Source: Adiantum capillus-veneris (taxonomy: Eukaryota > Streptophyta > Polypodiopsida > Polypodiales > Pteridaceae). From it: a stretch of DNA of 64,000 nt. The stretch covers positions 30,629,396-30,693,395 of the forward strand of contig CM043960.1 in assembly GCA_014529385.2 (NCBI GenBank), read 5' to 3'. Of the stretch, positions 22,941 through 33,935 are shown in pieces. The notes beneath the pieces are model-generated. The model saw only the letters and a list, made by a program, of their open reading frames with translations. It searched no databases and was not told the origin of the DNA. Positions within the stretch are counted from its first letter, which is position 1. Every line of letters starts with the position of its first letter. Made by a program: the position numbers and the translations under genes.

Positions 22941-23982
22941 CTAGCTTTGACACTTTGATGATTCTGCGGTGGCTGACATGGTTTTGTCGTACTGAGACTT
23001 TTCTGACCCTTTCACTGGCTTTAGTACTGGTTGTACATGAAAAAGACTTAAAATAACTGATTCTAAATTTTCTTGTCCTTCAATTCCCAGAATACCAGTA
23101 TCCTTATTCCTGGAAGTCTCTTTGTCATCTGAATAATATAGCTTGATTTTGGCCCCATTATACACACCTGGCAGCAGTAATCCAGAGAAATCTTTCAGCC
23201 TTACTGTGCGGTTGGAAAACACCCAATCGACTTCATATAGACCAGCCCAAGCTATCTTTAAGTTTGGTTTCTTAGGACCCATTTTAGATTGATAGAGCAG
23301 AACCAAATCTCCTTTGTGAAACTCCCTAACTTGATACGTCTATCATGCCAATGTTTCCTTCTTTGCTAAACAATTTCTTGTTCCAGCATAGCCCTCTATC
23401 TTGGCTTGTCCAGCAGTTGTGTTAACTCCTCCAGTCTCTGTTTAAAATTGTGATTAAAATCCAATCCATACTCTACTGCCATCCGAAGACTAGGAATTAC
23501 AAATTCCATAGGCACGACATTTTCAGTGTCATACACCATTTCTGAATGGTGTTAGTCCAGTGGTGACCTTATAGGCTGTCCTATATGCCCACAGAGCGGT
23601 TTGGAGCTTCAAATCCCACTAGTGTGACTCCTTCTGCACAATCTTAATGAGAATGGTCTTGACAGTTTTGTTACTGCTCTCTGCATGCCCATTGCATCTA
23701 GGATAATATGGTGTTGATTTTTGAGGCTTTACTGAGAGACTTTCCATTAGAATGTCCATAGTATCATTTATAAAGTGTGTTCCTTAATCAGACACAATCT
23801 CCACAGGACATCCATAATGGTGGATAATATTTTCAAATAAAAATACAACAGTGGACTTCGCAGTGTTGTCGGGAAGAGCCTTAGTTTCCACCCATTTGGT
23901 GACATAACAAATCAATATATACCTATTCTTCCTTGGAGTAATTTTCTTGAATGGACCCATAAAATCCAGACCCCATTTCATA
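22941..23982 (-). pseudogene. Integrase of element C, core and C-terminal domain
   Basis: Minus strand. The core has WGLDFMGPF, YILICYVTKWVETKALPD (the usual catalytic Asp position reads Cys-Tyr-Val), then VEIVSD with a stop, then GTHFIND, and the Glu region GHAESSNKTV. Stops break the stretch from 23780 to 23310. The C-terminal part at 23306-22941 starts MVLLYQSKMGP and has the mixed basic/hydrophobic pattern of the GPY/F domain (NRTVRLKDF, LPGVYNGAKIKLYY). The extra ORF follows. Confidence 0.75.
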
Positions 23983-25038
23983 AATACACCCAGTAACTAG
24001 ACTGGAGTTAGAGGATTCATATCTGCTGCTGTGAGTCTGCTCATCCTTTGGCATATATCATAGGTTTTACAAAAGCTTTTGACGTTAGATATTAAAGTTT
24101 GCCACCACAATCTTCTTGTTTGTAATATCAGTAGAGAAATGTCCTCCAAAATCCCCATCATGTGCCTCAAAAATAACTTGCATTCTCCCTTCCATAGGCA
24201 CACATCTTCGAAGAACCCCATCAACTCCCAGTCTGTAGAGTGATCCACCAATGATGGTGAACTTCAAACTCTTAATGATCAGGGCCTTCTTCTGATTTTG
24301 AGTCCAATTTTTTGGGAATCCTCCCTTAGAAAGGAACTGATACACATCATACAACTCTGGATAAGTTATTTCCTCAACTGTCATCTGAAATAGTTCTGCA
24401 TCCATTGGCTCATCTCTCAAGGATGCCTCAGAGTAGGCATCCGTACTCCTGGATAGGAAATCAGCAACACAGTGGGTTTTACCGGGCTTATGAAAAGTAC
24501 AAAACTCAAATTCCATCACAAACATCATCCATCTTATCAGTCTATCTTGAATAATGACCTTATTAATCAAGAAAAATAATGCCCGATGATCCACATAAAA
24601 ATGAAATAGCTTGCCCAGCAAGAAATTTAGTAGCACTAAAAACCATTCCTAAGGCTTCTCTTTCAGTAGTGGTATATCCTTGTTCAGCCTGACTGAGTCT
24701 CCGACTGGCAAAATACACTGGATAATCAGTCCTCCCTTCTAGTTGAGCTAATGTCGCTCCCATTGCCAGTCTTGAAGCGTCTACATGTACATGAAAAATG
24801 ACATCCCAATTCGGTTGTCAAAGTACTGGCTTACTGATAATGGCATTCTTCAAATTTTGAAAGCTCTCCTCACATTCAACAGTCCAATTGAACTTGCTGT
24901 TCTTCTTTGTGAACTCATACAAAGGTAATGCCTGGGAAGCAAACTAATGCACAAATCTTCTATAGAAATTGATATATCCCAAGAAAAGCTTAGTTCTGAT
25001 GCATTGCGGGGCACCTTGGCCTGTTGGACACACTCCAA
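23983..25038 (-). pseudogene. RT end, RNase H and integrase zinc region of element C
   Basis: Minus strand. The RT thumb/connection is at about 25038-24800 (FLGYINFYRRFV, then NWTVECEESFQNLKNAI). RNase H is at 24790-24430, with the first Asp in HVDASRLAMGA, the Glu in TTTEREALGMVF, the Asp of YVDHRALFFLI, and ADFLSRS closing the domain; a frameshift lies near 24610. The pre-integrase linker and the His pair (EAHDGDFGGHFS) are at about 24200-24130. RT before the thumb is missing: the element breaks off at about 25038. It would copy element RNA to DNA if intact. Confidence 0.8.
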
Positions 25039-25557
25039 ATTTCTTGGCTTTGTTTATTTATTTTTTATCATTATTAAGTTAAAAGGCAAGAAAATTACTC
25101 AAAATTATTGATAATTATTTTAAATTGGCCAAATTTTTTTCAAAATTATTCCTCACAGTCATATGTACATACTCTCACTCTAGGTATCTTGCTCGTCCAA
25201 GTTTGTCAATATGGCTCAATAATGTTCCTGATAAGGGAAAAATTCTGCTAAAAATCAATAAAAAGAAAAATTTTAAACATCAAAACATACTTTATACATT
25301 GTATACATAATCTCTCATCATCATGAGATCTTACAATATGTTGTCCCATCTACGGTTACTCCCCCCTTCCCATTCTGAGTTGCCCGAGACAAAGGTTTGT
25401 GCGATGTGCATAGGCGCAAACAACGTGTCTATGCAATGCAAGGCCGTGAAATGTGTCCCTATCATGCTAATGGAAGAGATGCATTGGGTAATACAATTCT
25501 ATGAAAGATGTGGATACTAGACCAATTATTCAGTAGTTTATGTTGGCGATGTTTTAT
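25039..25557. other. AT-rich non-coding spacer
   Basis: It lies between the truncated RT of element C and the tail of element D. No gene seen. Confidence 0.4.
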
Positions 25558-26590
25558 CTACGTTGTGTTTTCTAAACAAAAGTTGTTGAAGACAAATCGC
25601 CCACACTTTGTGGTTAGTTTGGTGAGTATGATGGGTTGGTTGTTGATATAGCTTGGTCTAGCTTTAGGTACCCACTTTAAGATTATTTTTGGAGACTTGG
25701 AAGATGTTTGGAGGTTTGATGGTTTCTGTCTCCATTGCCATGTTGGTGCTTTGGTGGTTGTTGACTTGTCCGATTGGAATCTAGAAATCCATTTGTACCT
25801 AAGCCCAATGAAGCATTGATTTGTTGGTTGGATTTCCTCTACCATGTTGACTTTGGTTGAGGTGGTCTTGCTACTAGGAAATGATTGAATTTTTTACCCA
25901 AACTTACTTAGCCTTTTTTCTACGAGTGCTTGTAGATTGTTGCATTTGAATATTTGGATGTGGTTCTCCTATCGCCAATTCTCCTGACTAAGGCTGTATA
26001 TCGCAAATATGATTTTCTTTTGCCAAGGGTGTAACATAAGCTATTCTCTTGAGTTTGTACTTTAAAGTGTCGTCTTGCCATTTTGGAACCACCTTGTAAG
26101 TACGTATCCATGAAACTCCCAGGATGATTTTCTCATTGAGGTTTGTATCAGCCATGATGTGGGTAGTGGTTACCATTAATGTTAATTGAGACATTCGCTT
26201 GTCCCGAACTAAACATTGTTTCTTTGTTAGGTGCCTTTAGCTCAATCTTGGTTGGTTCGATCTTGGAGTTTGATAAGTTGAGTGGTATGTCAAATACCGC
26301 ATAGCATTAACATGTACCCCAATATCTATAAGTGCTCTTTCTATTGTTCCATCGGCTAGTGGGACATTGATCCTTACATCCATTCCTCCAAGCTAACTTT
26401 GTTTGATTTGGATTGTTGCGATAGGAGGAGAATGTGCTTCTACTTGCCATAGTGGAGCGGGATTTTGTCATTCTTTGTGCTTTAAAATCATCAACCGAGC
26501 TTCCTCCTATGCTTGTTCTTGAATTTCTTGAGCCTTTTGCTTTGTGTCCTTTTCTTTGTGTATCTTCTCCAATATTTCCACGGTGAGAGG
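25558..26590 (-). pseudogene. PR2 domain and tail of element D (second copy)
   Basis: Minus strand, directly after D's integrase. The protease-like signature reads MDVRINVPL, then ERALIDIGVHVNAMRYLTY, where DIG stands for DTG, and later EKIILGVSWIRTYKVVPKW. It lines up with copy 1 (MDPRIKVQL, NALVDT, MILGIPWM, YKAVPDW). The tail at 25845-25558 is basic and contains LKWVPKARPS, the counterpart of the IWVPK repeats. Stops and frameshifts are scattered. Same-order conservation in copies 1 and 2 argues that PR2 belongs to this family. Confidence 0.6.
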
Positions 26591-27660
26591 TTGATGATAC
26601 TTTTATAGTCTGCATCCATTGATCCAGTTAAACATCACTTCTCCCTCCAATGTTGCAAGTTTTAAGGCACCACTTGGTGATGTGTCATTGGTCACAATTG
26701 GGCCATTACCTCGCTTTTTCAATTTCCTTGAGTGTTGCTTCAAGGTGTAGACTAATATATAGTTGCTCTTTTGAAACTCCTTGCTTATCACATGTTGATC
26801 ATGAAATTATTTCATCTTCCATTTTCGTGCGTAAATGGCTATAGCTGCCTTGAGTCTCATCTCATCTAACTGGGTTAGATGTTCCAACCTACCAGACAAC
26901 TTGTGTCGAGTTCAACCTAATTCGTGTGCAATACATAGTGCAGGAATCAAGAATTCCATGGTAGTATGTCACTTTTCCTGAACACCAGATTGAAAGGTGT
27001 CGTATGTTTTGGCGTATTATATGCTACCCGCTATGCCCATAAAATTGACTGTAGTTTTTTTCCCAATCCTCTCTTGATTTATTGACAATTTTTGTGAGCA
27101 TTGTGCAGAGAATTTGTTTGTGCTCTCAGCTTGTCTATTAGCTTGAGGTTGGTATGACGTTGACTTTGAATAAATCACCATAAATTATTACAATAGTAAG
27201 TGAATCATATCTTTGAGAAAATGAGTTCTTTAATCACTTACTAATTCAATTGAAAGGCCATATCTAGTGAAAATTTTCTCATACAAGAACTGTAATGTCG
27301 TTCTGGCATCGTTCTTTGGAGTTGTCTTAGATTCTACCCATTTGGTCAAGTAATGTGAGGCCAGTATGATGTATTGAGTGTATGTGTTTGATATATGTGA
27401 GGTCACTATGATGTATTGAGTGTATGTGTTTGATATATCAATAGTGAGATAGGTCCAACAAAACCTATCTCCCATTTGGAAAAAGCCCGTGCCCCCATCA
27501 TTGGTCTTAACAAAATTTCATCACATCGCATCGGTATTAATTTTTCATTGGCAATTATCACATCATTTGACAAAGTGCTCTGCATTTATGTACAGAGTAC
27601 GCCACCAGATTCCTGTAGGGAGTCTTTTATGATTTTCTTGATCGAAAAGTGACCTCCTAT
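26591..27660 (-). pseudogene. Integrase of element D, broken
   Basis: Minus strand. The zinc region near 27650-27530 keeps GGHFS and WWRTLYINAEHFVK with CDNCQ after a stop. The core at 27475-27230 contains YIILASHYLTKWVESKTTP, where the first catalytic Asp is His, and IELVSD. The Glu region (QAESTNK) lies near 27130. The C-terminal domain at 26791-26603 (NYILVYTLKQHSRKLKK, SPSGALKLATLEGE) matches the element at 1-1567. A 42 bp in-frame duplication sits in the core. This copy cannot be active. Confidence 0.8.
27355..27438 (+). repeat. 42-bp tandem duplication inside integrase
   Basis: Units 27355-27396 and 27397-27438 start GTGAGG and end GATATAT. They add 14 codons beside the first catalytic position of D's integrase core. 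Confidence 0.9.
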
Positions 27661-27665
27661 CGGTC

Positions 27666-29216
27666 TCTCATAAAAAATAATATATAATTCTCCCAAATGA
27701 TTTTCTCATGTTAAACTGATCATTTAATATGGGGAAGTACCAGAGGAGTAAAAGCTAGAATATTGGTAAGGCTTCCAAACCGGTCTCTGCAAGGATCCAA
27801 AGGAGGAAAAATAGGGATCCAAAGGGGGTACAATCTGCAAAAGAGCAATGTGCTTCAATGGGGCTTAAAATACCTAAGGTTCAGCTCCATTAATACTTCC
27901 ATATGCTAAGGTTCCTATATTTAATTCAATTGTCCAAAGGTCAAAGTAGGGGAAATTGGATGGTCATGGGAAGACTAAAAATTCTTCCCACATCCCTAGG
28001 AAGCAGGGGGCGAGCCCTTTTAGTAGGGGATAAAAGACAAACACACACACACTCCAAATCTCCCCCTTTACACAAAGGGAATATTGGACACATGTCAGAC
28101 TCCTAGGCCAGTTGCCCCCAACCTCCCCTCAAATCCTATTGGATGGCCATAGAGGTGGACCAATGATAATTAGGCTAGAGTAAAGTTAGTCTAATAAATT
28201 TAAAAAATTCTTGATAAAAGAACCCATAAAAATTAAGCTCCCTAGAAGACTACTGGACAGTCTAGCAAGGGGTCCAATGAACATCCAACAGCCCATTGGC
28301 TTGCCTGATTCCTATTGGCAAAAAGACTAAGAGGTCCAATGAGAGTTTAAATGAATTATTTAATTACCTAAATTTCTCACATAAGGGGAAAGGGGGACAC
28401 TTGTCAAAAGGCTATCAATTATGATTCTAGTTTGTGATTGGCTAAGCTTTATAGGAACCAATGGGAGGCCAACATGAGCAAAATAGCAAGAGGGGTCGAC
28501 CAAGATGAGAGAGAGGGTTGCATTTTACTCTAACACAATGCTACACACACACACAACTCATGTGTGCAAGAATAAACTCCATCTCCTTCTCCAAGCATTG
28601 AGAAGTAGAGGCCTACACCAACAACTCTTGGCTATGGAATGCAAATCCAACCAATAGCCAAGATTCAATGGCATGCTCATCTCCTCTACCATGATAATTA
28701 CTAAGCTAAGCTATGCTATTAGAGTGATTATGTGAGGAGAATACTTATTTCTTGTAAGGTACATCTTCTTCCTCTCAATCTATCATCATTCCCCGCTAGC
28801 TCTCACCATTTTTGAAGTTGTGTGAGGTCTTGGGAATGAGGCTAGGGACGCTAGGTGTGTTTTTCAAGCATAATTTAGTGCATGAAGCTTCCATCTTCAT
28901 TGTACCAGCTAGTTTTGTCAAGGAACACAAAGATTGTATTGTACCAAAGTCTCCTTTGATGGGAGAAGCTATAATACAAAGCCCTTATGGAGAGGGGACC
29001 GGCTCCATGTAAATCTGGTCCGCAACTGTTGTCAATTGTTCTATTTCTGTCTCTTTTCAAGTATTGTCAATGGAAAATTAGCTAGGTGTAAATTGCTATG
29101 TTGCTTTCTCAAATTAAGTACTCTCTCCATGCTCATTAAGAAATTTTTCTTAATGAAATGCTCACTATGTTATCAATTTCCGCTACACACAAGTTACTAG
29201 TGCATTAAATGTTACA
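27666..29216 (+). mobile_element. LTR of element E, copy 1 (1551 bp)
   Basis: Ends are set by comparison with copy 2 (55482-59819): the start is TCTCATAAA against TGTCATAAAG, the end is AATGTTACA, followed by one base and the PBS. A short CA run is at about 28037. It is followed by E's Gag, so it is a 5' LTR. Confidence 0.8.
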
Positions 29217-29217
29217 T

Positions 29218-29229
29218 TGGTATTAGAGC
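29218..29229 (+). promoter_or_regulatory. Primer-binding site of E copy 1, initiator tRNA-Met type
   Basis: TGGTATTAGAGC matches the complement of the initiator tRNA-Met 3' end (TGGTATCAGAGC) with one change. Confidence 0.75.
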
Positions 29230-29561
29230 TATTGTTTTCTCTTTTCTTGCTCAAGAAGAGAGGTACTCAAGCTTGCTACAAATAGTTGGTGTTATTAATT
29301 GCAAAAGAGTAAGTAGAATAGGGATTTTTCATCCTTGAAGCACGCTTGATTTATGCATTTATTATTGAGCTATTAGAAGCTTGACAAGAACCGGTGCTGT
29401 CTTGGATCTATTGAACCCTCTCTGCTATTCCTTGCAATTAATAATATTGAGCCATGGGTATAGATGCTTGAGTGATTATCTTTGAAGGTAAAGAGGAGTA
29501 GCAACTAGGGCTTGAAGTGCCAAAGTAATAAGTAAGAATTTACACCTAAAATTTTCTAGTA

Positions 29562-30377
29562 TGCCTGACAAGGGAAAATAGATTGAAATGAATGTTGATA
29601 GCTTTGATTTTGCTAATGAAAGAGCAACTAATGATGCCCCTATGCTTGTAAACTATCTTGTTTCTAGGCTTCAACAAGCCTTGGGCAACCCATCCCTCTA
29701 AGGTGAAGTGCTACAACAATTGCGCACCCATGGTATTCTACAAACTCCCCACCAAGAAGAGAGAGTACCTAGGAAAGCTCCTGGTTAGACTTCCAAAAGA
29801 GGAATCTCTCCAATAAGGGAAGAAGGAGGATCTGTACGAAAGGCTAAAAAATTTACTACTTGATGACGCATCTCCCTCTCAAAGGAGAACCCAAGTTCAA
29901 TGGTAGAGCCCCCACCGAAATAACGAGAAAAAGGTGAGTGTCCTACCACCTCGGTGGAGATGGCTCCACAAAAACAACCGGCAAAACACTCTCCAACACC
30001 TACTAAACGGAGAAGACCATCACATCCTTCTCTACTCCATAATTCAAAGAGGGAGAGAGAAAACAAGAGAAAAAAAAAGGCAAGCAAGAGGTCACCCTCT
30101 TCTCCATGTTCCTCATTCTCTTCCTCTTGTGAAAAAAGTGATGGTGCGGACAAGGAGGAACAAGGGAAGAAAAAGGCAAGAAAGAGGTCACCCTCTTCTC
30201 CATCCTCCTCATACTCTTCCTCTTCTGAAGAAAGTGATGGTGCATCTCTTGAACCACCTAAAAGAAGAGGCCATAGGAAATCCTATGCCGTCTGGAAGAG
30301 GTCGTCCAAGCTCAAAAAGTTCAAAGAGGGAGGAAAGAACATCTCTTTTCTTACCTACAATGGCACTTTTGGTGCTT
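29562..30377 (+). pseudogene. Gag N-terminal part of element E, copy 1
   Basis: It begins MPDKGK at the ATG near 29562 and runs through NYLVSRLQQALGNP and LRTHGILQTP. It then enters a Ser/Arg/Lys-rich segment with two copies of a KARKRSPSSP-SS-SS unit and reaches GGKNISFLTYNGTFGA, the start of the capsid-like domain. Stops (near 29579, 29700, 29786) and frameshifts break it. At about 30377 homology with copy 2 ends abruptly and unrelated DNA with its own PBS-like site follows, so the rest of Gag was lost. Confidence 0.7.
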
Positions 30378-31115
30378 CCCTTTTCTTACACTGGTATCAG
30401 AGCTTGTGTCTATTTTGGGAAAGGGGAAAGGGCGTGGTGCTTTCTAGCCACTCAAGGCTTGCATGTCGGGGTCTTACATAGTGGGGATCACCCCTTAGCA
30501 AGGTTGTCGATGAAGACGCAGCCCGTGGGCACGCGACCTTGGCAAGGGAGGGACACCGGGTGTAGGAGCACCAAAACGCAGGCGCACGGGCTCATTAGCG
30601 GTGCAAGGCTATGCTGGGAGTTTTACGACACAGGGTCGAAGCCCCTCGGGCTTCGCATCGACCACCCCAGGCTCTCAAAGCCTCTGCACGTTGCCCGTTT
30701 GGCTCCATAGCCCACTGTGAGTTTCTTTTCCCACTTAAAGGGCACCCACCCCCTTAGGGGTAGTGTCCATACACAACAATTTTAATATTAAAGGGTGGTA
30801 CCCACAGTGGGTACCCCACCCCCGCCCTACTCCACTATGTGCGAGTACGGCAAGGCCGGGCTAGGCGGCACCAACGAATCCGGCACGCATTTCGACAACA
30901 ATTTCCTGCATATTACGCAGAAACTCAAAAATTTCAAGGCAAGCAATTTGGCGAAGTTGCAGTACAAGTTTTTGTTGGCATCAATTACCACTTTCAAGCC
31001 TAATTGATTCAACTATCAAGAGCTAGCAGAATTCCATATACGGCGGACAATTCAAATCATTTTTCACCGGACTACTCTCAATTTTGACGGAGTTAGCAAG
31101 GCTTCTATACTTTGC
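30378..31115 (+). mobile_element. GC-richer fragment with an orphan PBS
   Basis: It starts with CCTTTTCTTACA, one base, then TGGTATCAGAGC at 30392-30403 (initiator tRNA-Met type PBS), which looks like the last bases of an LTR and its PBS. The next 450 bp are more GC-rich than their surroundings and have no clear ORF. A 19 bp palindrome (GGTACCCACAGTGGGTACC) lies at about 30797-30815. From 30838 the words CGGCAAGGCCGGGCTAGGCGG resemble the start of chromovirus B's 3' LTR. It may be B's damaged 5' part. Confidence 0.4.
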
Positions 31116-31529
31116 GAGTCATTAGGAGATTTCGGAGGTCTTTTGGAGGGCCTTTTGGAAGAGAGAGGAAAATAAGCTCCTCCAATGAGAGAAGAGCCTA
31201 CGTTACGTAGAAAAATAGATTGATATTAACAAAAATATAAAAGGTGTCCCTCTCCTCATTTAATAATCTAGTGGTCCTTGAAGACGATCACTCTCTTTCA
31301 TTTAATGCGAGCACCTTTTTCAGAAGGTAGATGCGGTGCATTTGATACGGCTTACGTCATCACTAGAATTCAAAAAGTTACAAAACTATCAAGTGGTGGA
31401 AGATTTTGAAACTTTTGATACTGTCAATGTGTCCGGAACGCCCAAATATCCTAGAAATGAATGTCCAATTGCCTAGCTCCGACATCCAAAGAGGCAAAGA
31501 ATGTCAAAAACCCCTAAAAAAACATTTTA

Positions 31530-31587
31530 CTAACGGCGCGCGAGGGGGCATTCCAAAATTTTGGAATGCCTCATCGCGCGCCGTTAG
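31530..31587. repeat. TA-flanked hairpin H1 (58 bp)
   Basis: It starts CTAACGGCGCGCGAG and ends GCGCGCCGTTAG; the centre pairs GGCATTCCAAAA with TTTTGGAATGCC. TA lies on both sides (31528-29, 31588-89). Confidence 0.9.
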
Positions 31588-31920
31588 TAAAAAGCCCCTT
31601 TTTTCCTCTTTTAGAGAGCTTTTTGAGAGAAAAATGTCAAAAAATCTCTAAAAAGGCCTCCATCTATCACATAGGTTTTTTCTTCATCATCTTAGCCTTA
31701 GAGATCATAATTCGGGTCTATAAGAGTGAGCACACACACCCATTGTTACAATTCTACAAAGTGCATTTTGATCACACACAGAGACAGACAAATATAACAT
31801 ACACACAAACACACAGAGACACAAATATAACATACACACACACACACAGACACACACACTCACAAACACACAGACACACAAATATAACATACACACACAC
31901 ACACACACAAACACAAAGAG

Positions 31921-31921
<1 letters not shown>

Positions 31922-31958
<37 letters not shown>
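31922..31958 (+). repeat. CT microsatellite, with CA-rich DNA upstream
   Basis: About 18 CT units. The 200 bp before it is imperfect CA repeats with recurring AAATATAACATACACAC. Open frames here are low-complexity artefacts. Confidence 0.95.
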
Positions 31959-31960
<2 letters not shown>

Positions 31961-32017
31961 CTATAGACGCGCGTAGAGAGGCACAACCGGTGTGCATGTC
32001 TCTATGCGCGCCTTTAG
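31961..32017. repeat. TA-flanked hairpin H2 (57 bp)
   Basis: CTATAGACGCGCGTAGAGA pairs imperfectly with TCTCTATGCGCGCCTTTAG around ACCGGT. TA lies on both sides. Confidence 0.8.
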
Positions 32018-32121
32018 TATTGTGCATCCACCAGTGTATGTGTTTATGTGTGAGTGTTATAGAGAGAGGAAGTAAGGCGGGGGAAAGAGAGAGAGAGAGA
32101 GAGTCTTTCTGTTACCTTATA

Positions 32122-32178
32122 CTAACAGCGCGAGGAGGTGTTTTTTGAGGTCAAAACATGCTCCACGTGCGCCGTTAG
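32122..32178. repeat. TA-flanked hairpin H3 (57 bp)
   Basis: CTAACAGCGCGAGGAGGTG pairs imperfectly with the segment ending CACGTGCGCCGTTAG. TA is on the left; the right flank is GA. Confidence 0.8.
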
Positions 32179-32228
32179 GAATGGGAGTCTCTCACTCTCT
32201 CTCTCTTTAAATATGCTAAGCTATAGAA

Positions 32229-32231
<3 letters not shown>

Positions 32232-32275
<44 letters not shown>
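32232..32275 (+). repeat. GA microsatellite
   Basis: A GA run of about 40 bp. Shorter GA and CT runs lie at about 32084-32102 and 32190-32206. Confidence 0.9.
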
Positions 32276-32276
<1 letters not shown>

Positions 32277-32362
32277 GAGCATGGTGCAAAAGTACAATAG
32301 AGAAACATGGGTAGGCTTTCTTGAAAGATAATTGTCCAAAAATCACTAAAAGAAGCTTTGTA

Positions 32363-32420
32363 CTAACGGTGCGCAGAGGGGCATTCTAGCATTTTAGAAT
32401 GCCTCCTCGCGCGCCTTAAG
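32363..32420. repeat. TA-flanked hairpin H4 (58 bp)
   Basis: CTAACGGTGCGCAGAGGGGC pairs with the segment ending CCTCGCGCGCCTTAAG around GCATTCTAGCATTTTAGAATGC. TA lies on both sides. It occupies the right-arm position equivalent to H1. Confidence 0.9.
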
Positions 32421-32878
32421 TAAAAAGCCCATTTTTTGGGGTTTTTTGACATTTTTTGCCTCTCCGGATGTCGGAATGAGACAAGTAGACATTCGTTTTT
32501 AGGGTATTTTGGCGTTCCGGACGCATTGGTGGTGTCAAAAGCCTCAAAATCTATCACTATTTGACAGTTTGTGACTTTTCAACTTTCAGTGATGACGTAA
32601 GCTGCCTTGAATGCGCCGCACCTGCCTCCTGAAAAAGACGCTCACATTAAATAAAAAAGTGACCGTTTTCAAGGACGATTGGGAATATAATTCTACTTTT
32701 TAAAGTGTCTGGTTGTCCTTTTGGACGTACTCACAAGGTGCAAATGCATTTTAAAAAAAGTTTCTAGAGAGAGAAATACAATTTCTTACAAGGCCCTCCA
32801 AATGACCTCCGAAATTTTCTAATGGCTCTTAATATCATGTATTTTTTCTGAGTACTTCTTTCACCGCACTGTGTAGCC

Positions 32879-33934
32879 ATGAATTTGGATATCAATATGA
32901 CATTTGATTTTGAGCAAAGTAATCCTGATCCTACCAATGATGGCCCACGGCCAGATCCTCTCAAGGAGAGTATCCGCGATGCTATGGCAGGAGAAGATAC
33001 TTACGAATTGCTCGATATTTAAGAATTTCATGCACTTCAGACACGCATGATAGTCATGGATGAAAATTTTAAAGCTTTAAATGAAAATTTTGCTAAATTA
33101 TCCACATTAGTAATTCAATTAATGCATCAGCAGTCTAAGAGTCCTACTGACACACACATGCATGAGCATGTTGCCACACAAGGGCAGGGAAATTCTAATC
33201 TAGGGCAAGGCCCAAATGCTGATACGTTGCATACTCTCACTACCAAAGAGGTGGATGGATTGTTAAAGAATACTAAACCACCAATTTTTAAGGGTGAAGA
33301 TCGAGACCGCAATAAGGATGCAGTGAGTATCTTTCTCAGCAAGTGGGATGGAATTCACGCCTTACGGCGTACTCCGGACGTAGTCAGAGCTCTGCAAACG
33401 AGCTTAACTCTGGAAGGCAAGGCCTAAAAATGGTGGATGTCTCTCAAGGAGAAGAACATCATACCATAGAGTTTGGCAGCTTTTGAAGCAATGTTTAGCA
33501 AGGAATTTTTACCTGCAAACGAGGCCGATCGGAATTGGATGTCTTGGGACACATGTTCCATGCGCCAATACCCATCACTTCTTGAATATATCTCTCACTA
33601 TCGAGACATTATCCTCAAGTTGGAAGGCTTGGATACCTTTCAACAAGTACGGGGGTTCATACGAGGTCTGACACCCGAGCTTAAGAAGTATTTCAAGACC
33701 CAAGACCCTAAAACACTTCAGGAAGCCATAGTGAAAGCACATATTCATGATGATCCTGATGAGAAGAAAACACATAATAGTCACGTGCCTACTAGCATAC
33801 ATGGTAATACACGCACTCAGTAGGGCACAATAAAGGAAAATTTCTAGTTGCTAATTCAGATGCATCTAAAAAACCCAAGGGGTCCAGGGGTCCTCTTTCT
33901 CCTGAGGATTTTGATAAAGCCAAGAAAGAAAAGT
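32879..33934 (+). pseudogene. Gag of chromovirus B
   Basis: It starts ATG at 32879 (MNLDINMTFDFEQSN), with stops near 33020, 33425 and 33465 in one frame. The retrotransposon Gag domain is visible at 33290-33770: IFLSKWDGIHALRRTPD, KWWMSL, FEAMFSKEFLP, YISHYRDIILKLEGL, FIRGLTPELKKYF. After a frameshift near 33823 the frame ends in a zinc knuckle beginning CFQCLGRGHGK (about 33925-33970), whose last Cys is lost to a further frameshift. The start was chosen as the first ATG after the inverted-repeat element. Confidence 0.75.
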
Positions 33935-33935
33935 T

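Larger units (their letters stand above)
31116..32828. mobile_element. Element with inverted repeats of about 475 bp (foldback type)
   Basis: Left arm 31116-31595 and right arm about 32355-32828 are diverged reverse complements. Shared stretches include ATTTCGGAGGTC, TTGGAGGGCCTT, GCTTACGTCATCACT, TCCGGAACGCC and GAGGCAAA-AATGTCAAAAA. The centre holds microsatellites and two extra hairpins, with no transposase. It lies upstream of chromovirus B's Gag. No convincing target-site duplication was found, so the class is unknown. Confidence 0.65.

Noticed and set aside
29785-30153. Minus-strand frame of 122 codons with hydrophobic stretches
   Set aside because: It is the complement of the Ser/Arg-rich Gag segment of element E, whose codon pattern makes the reverse frame open.
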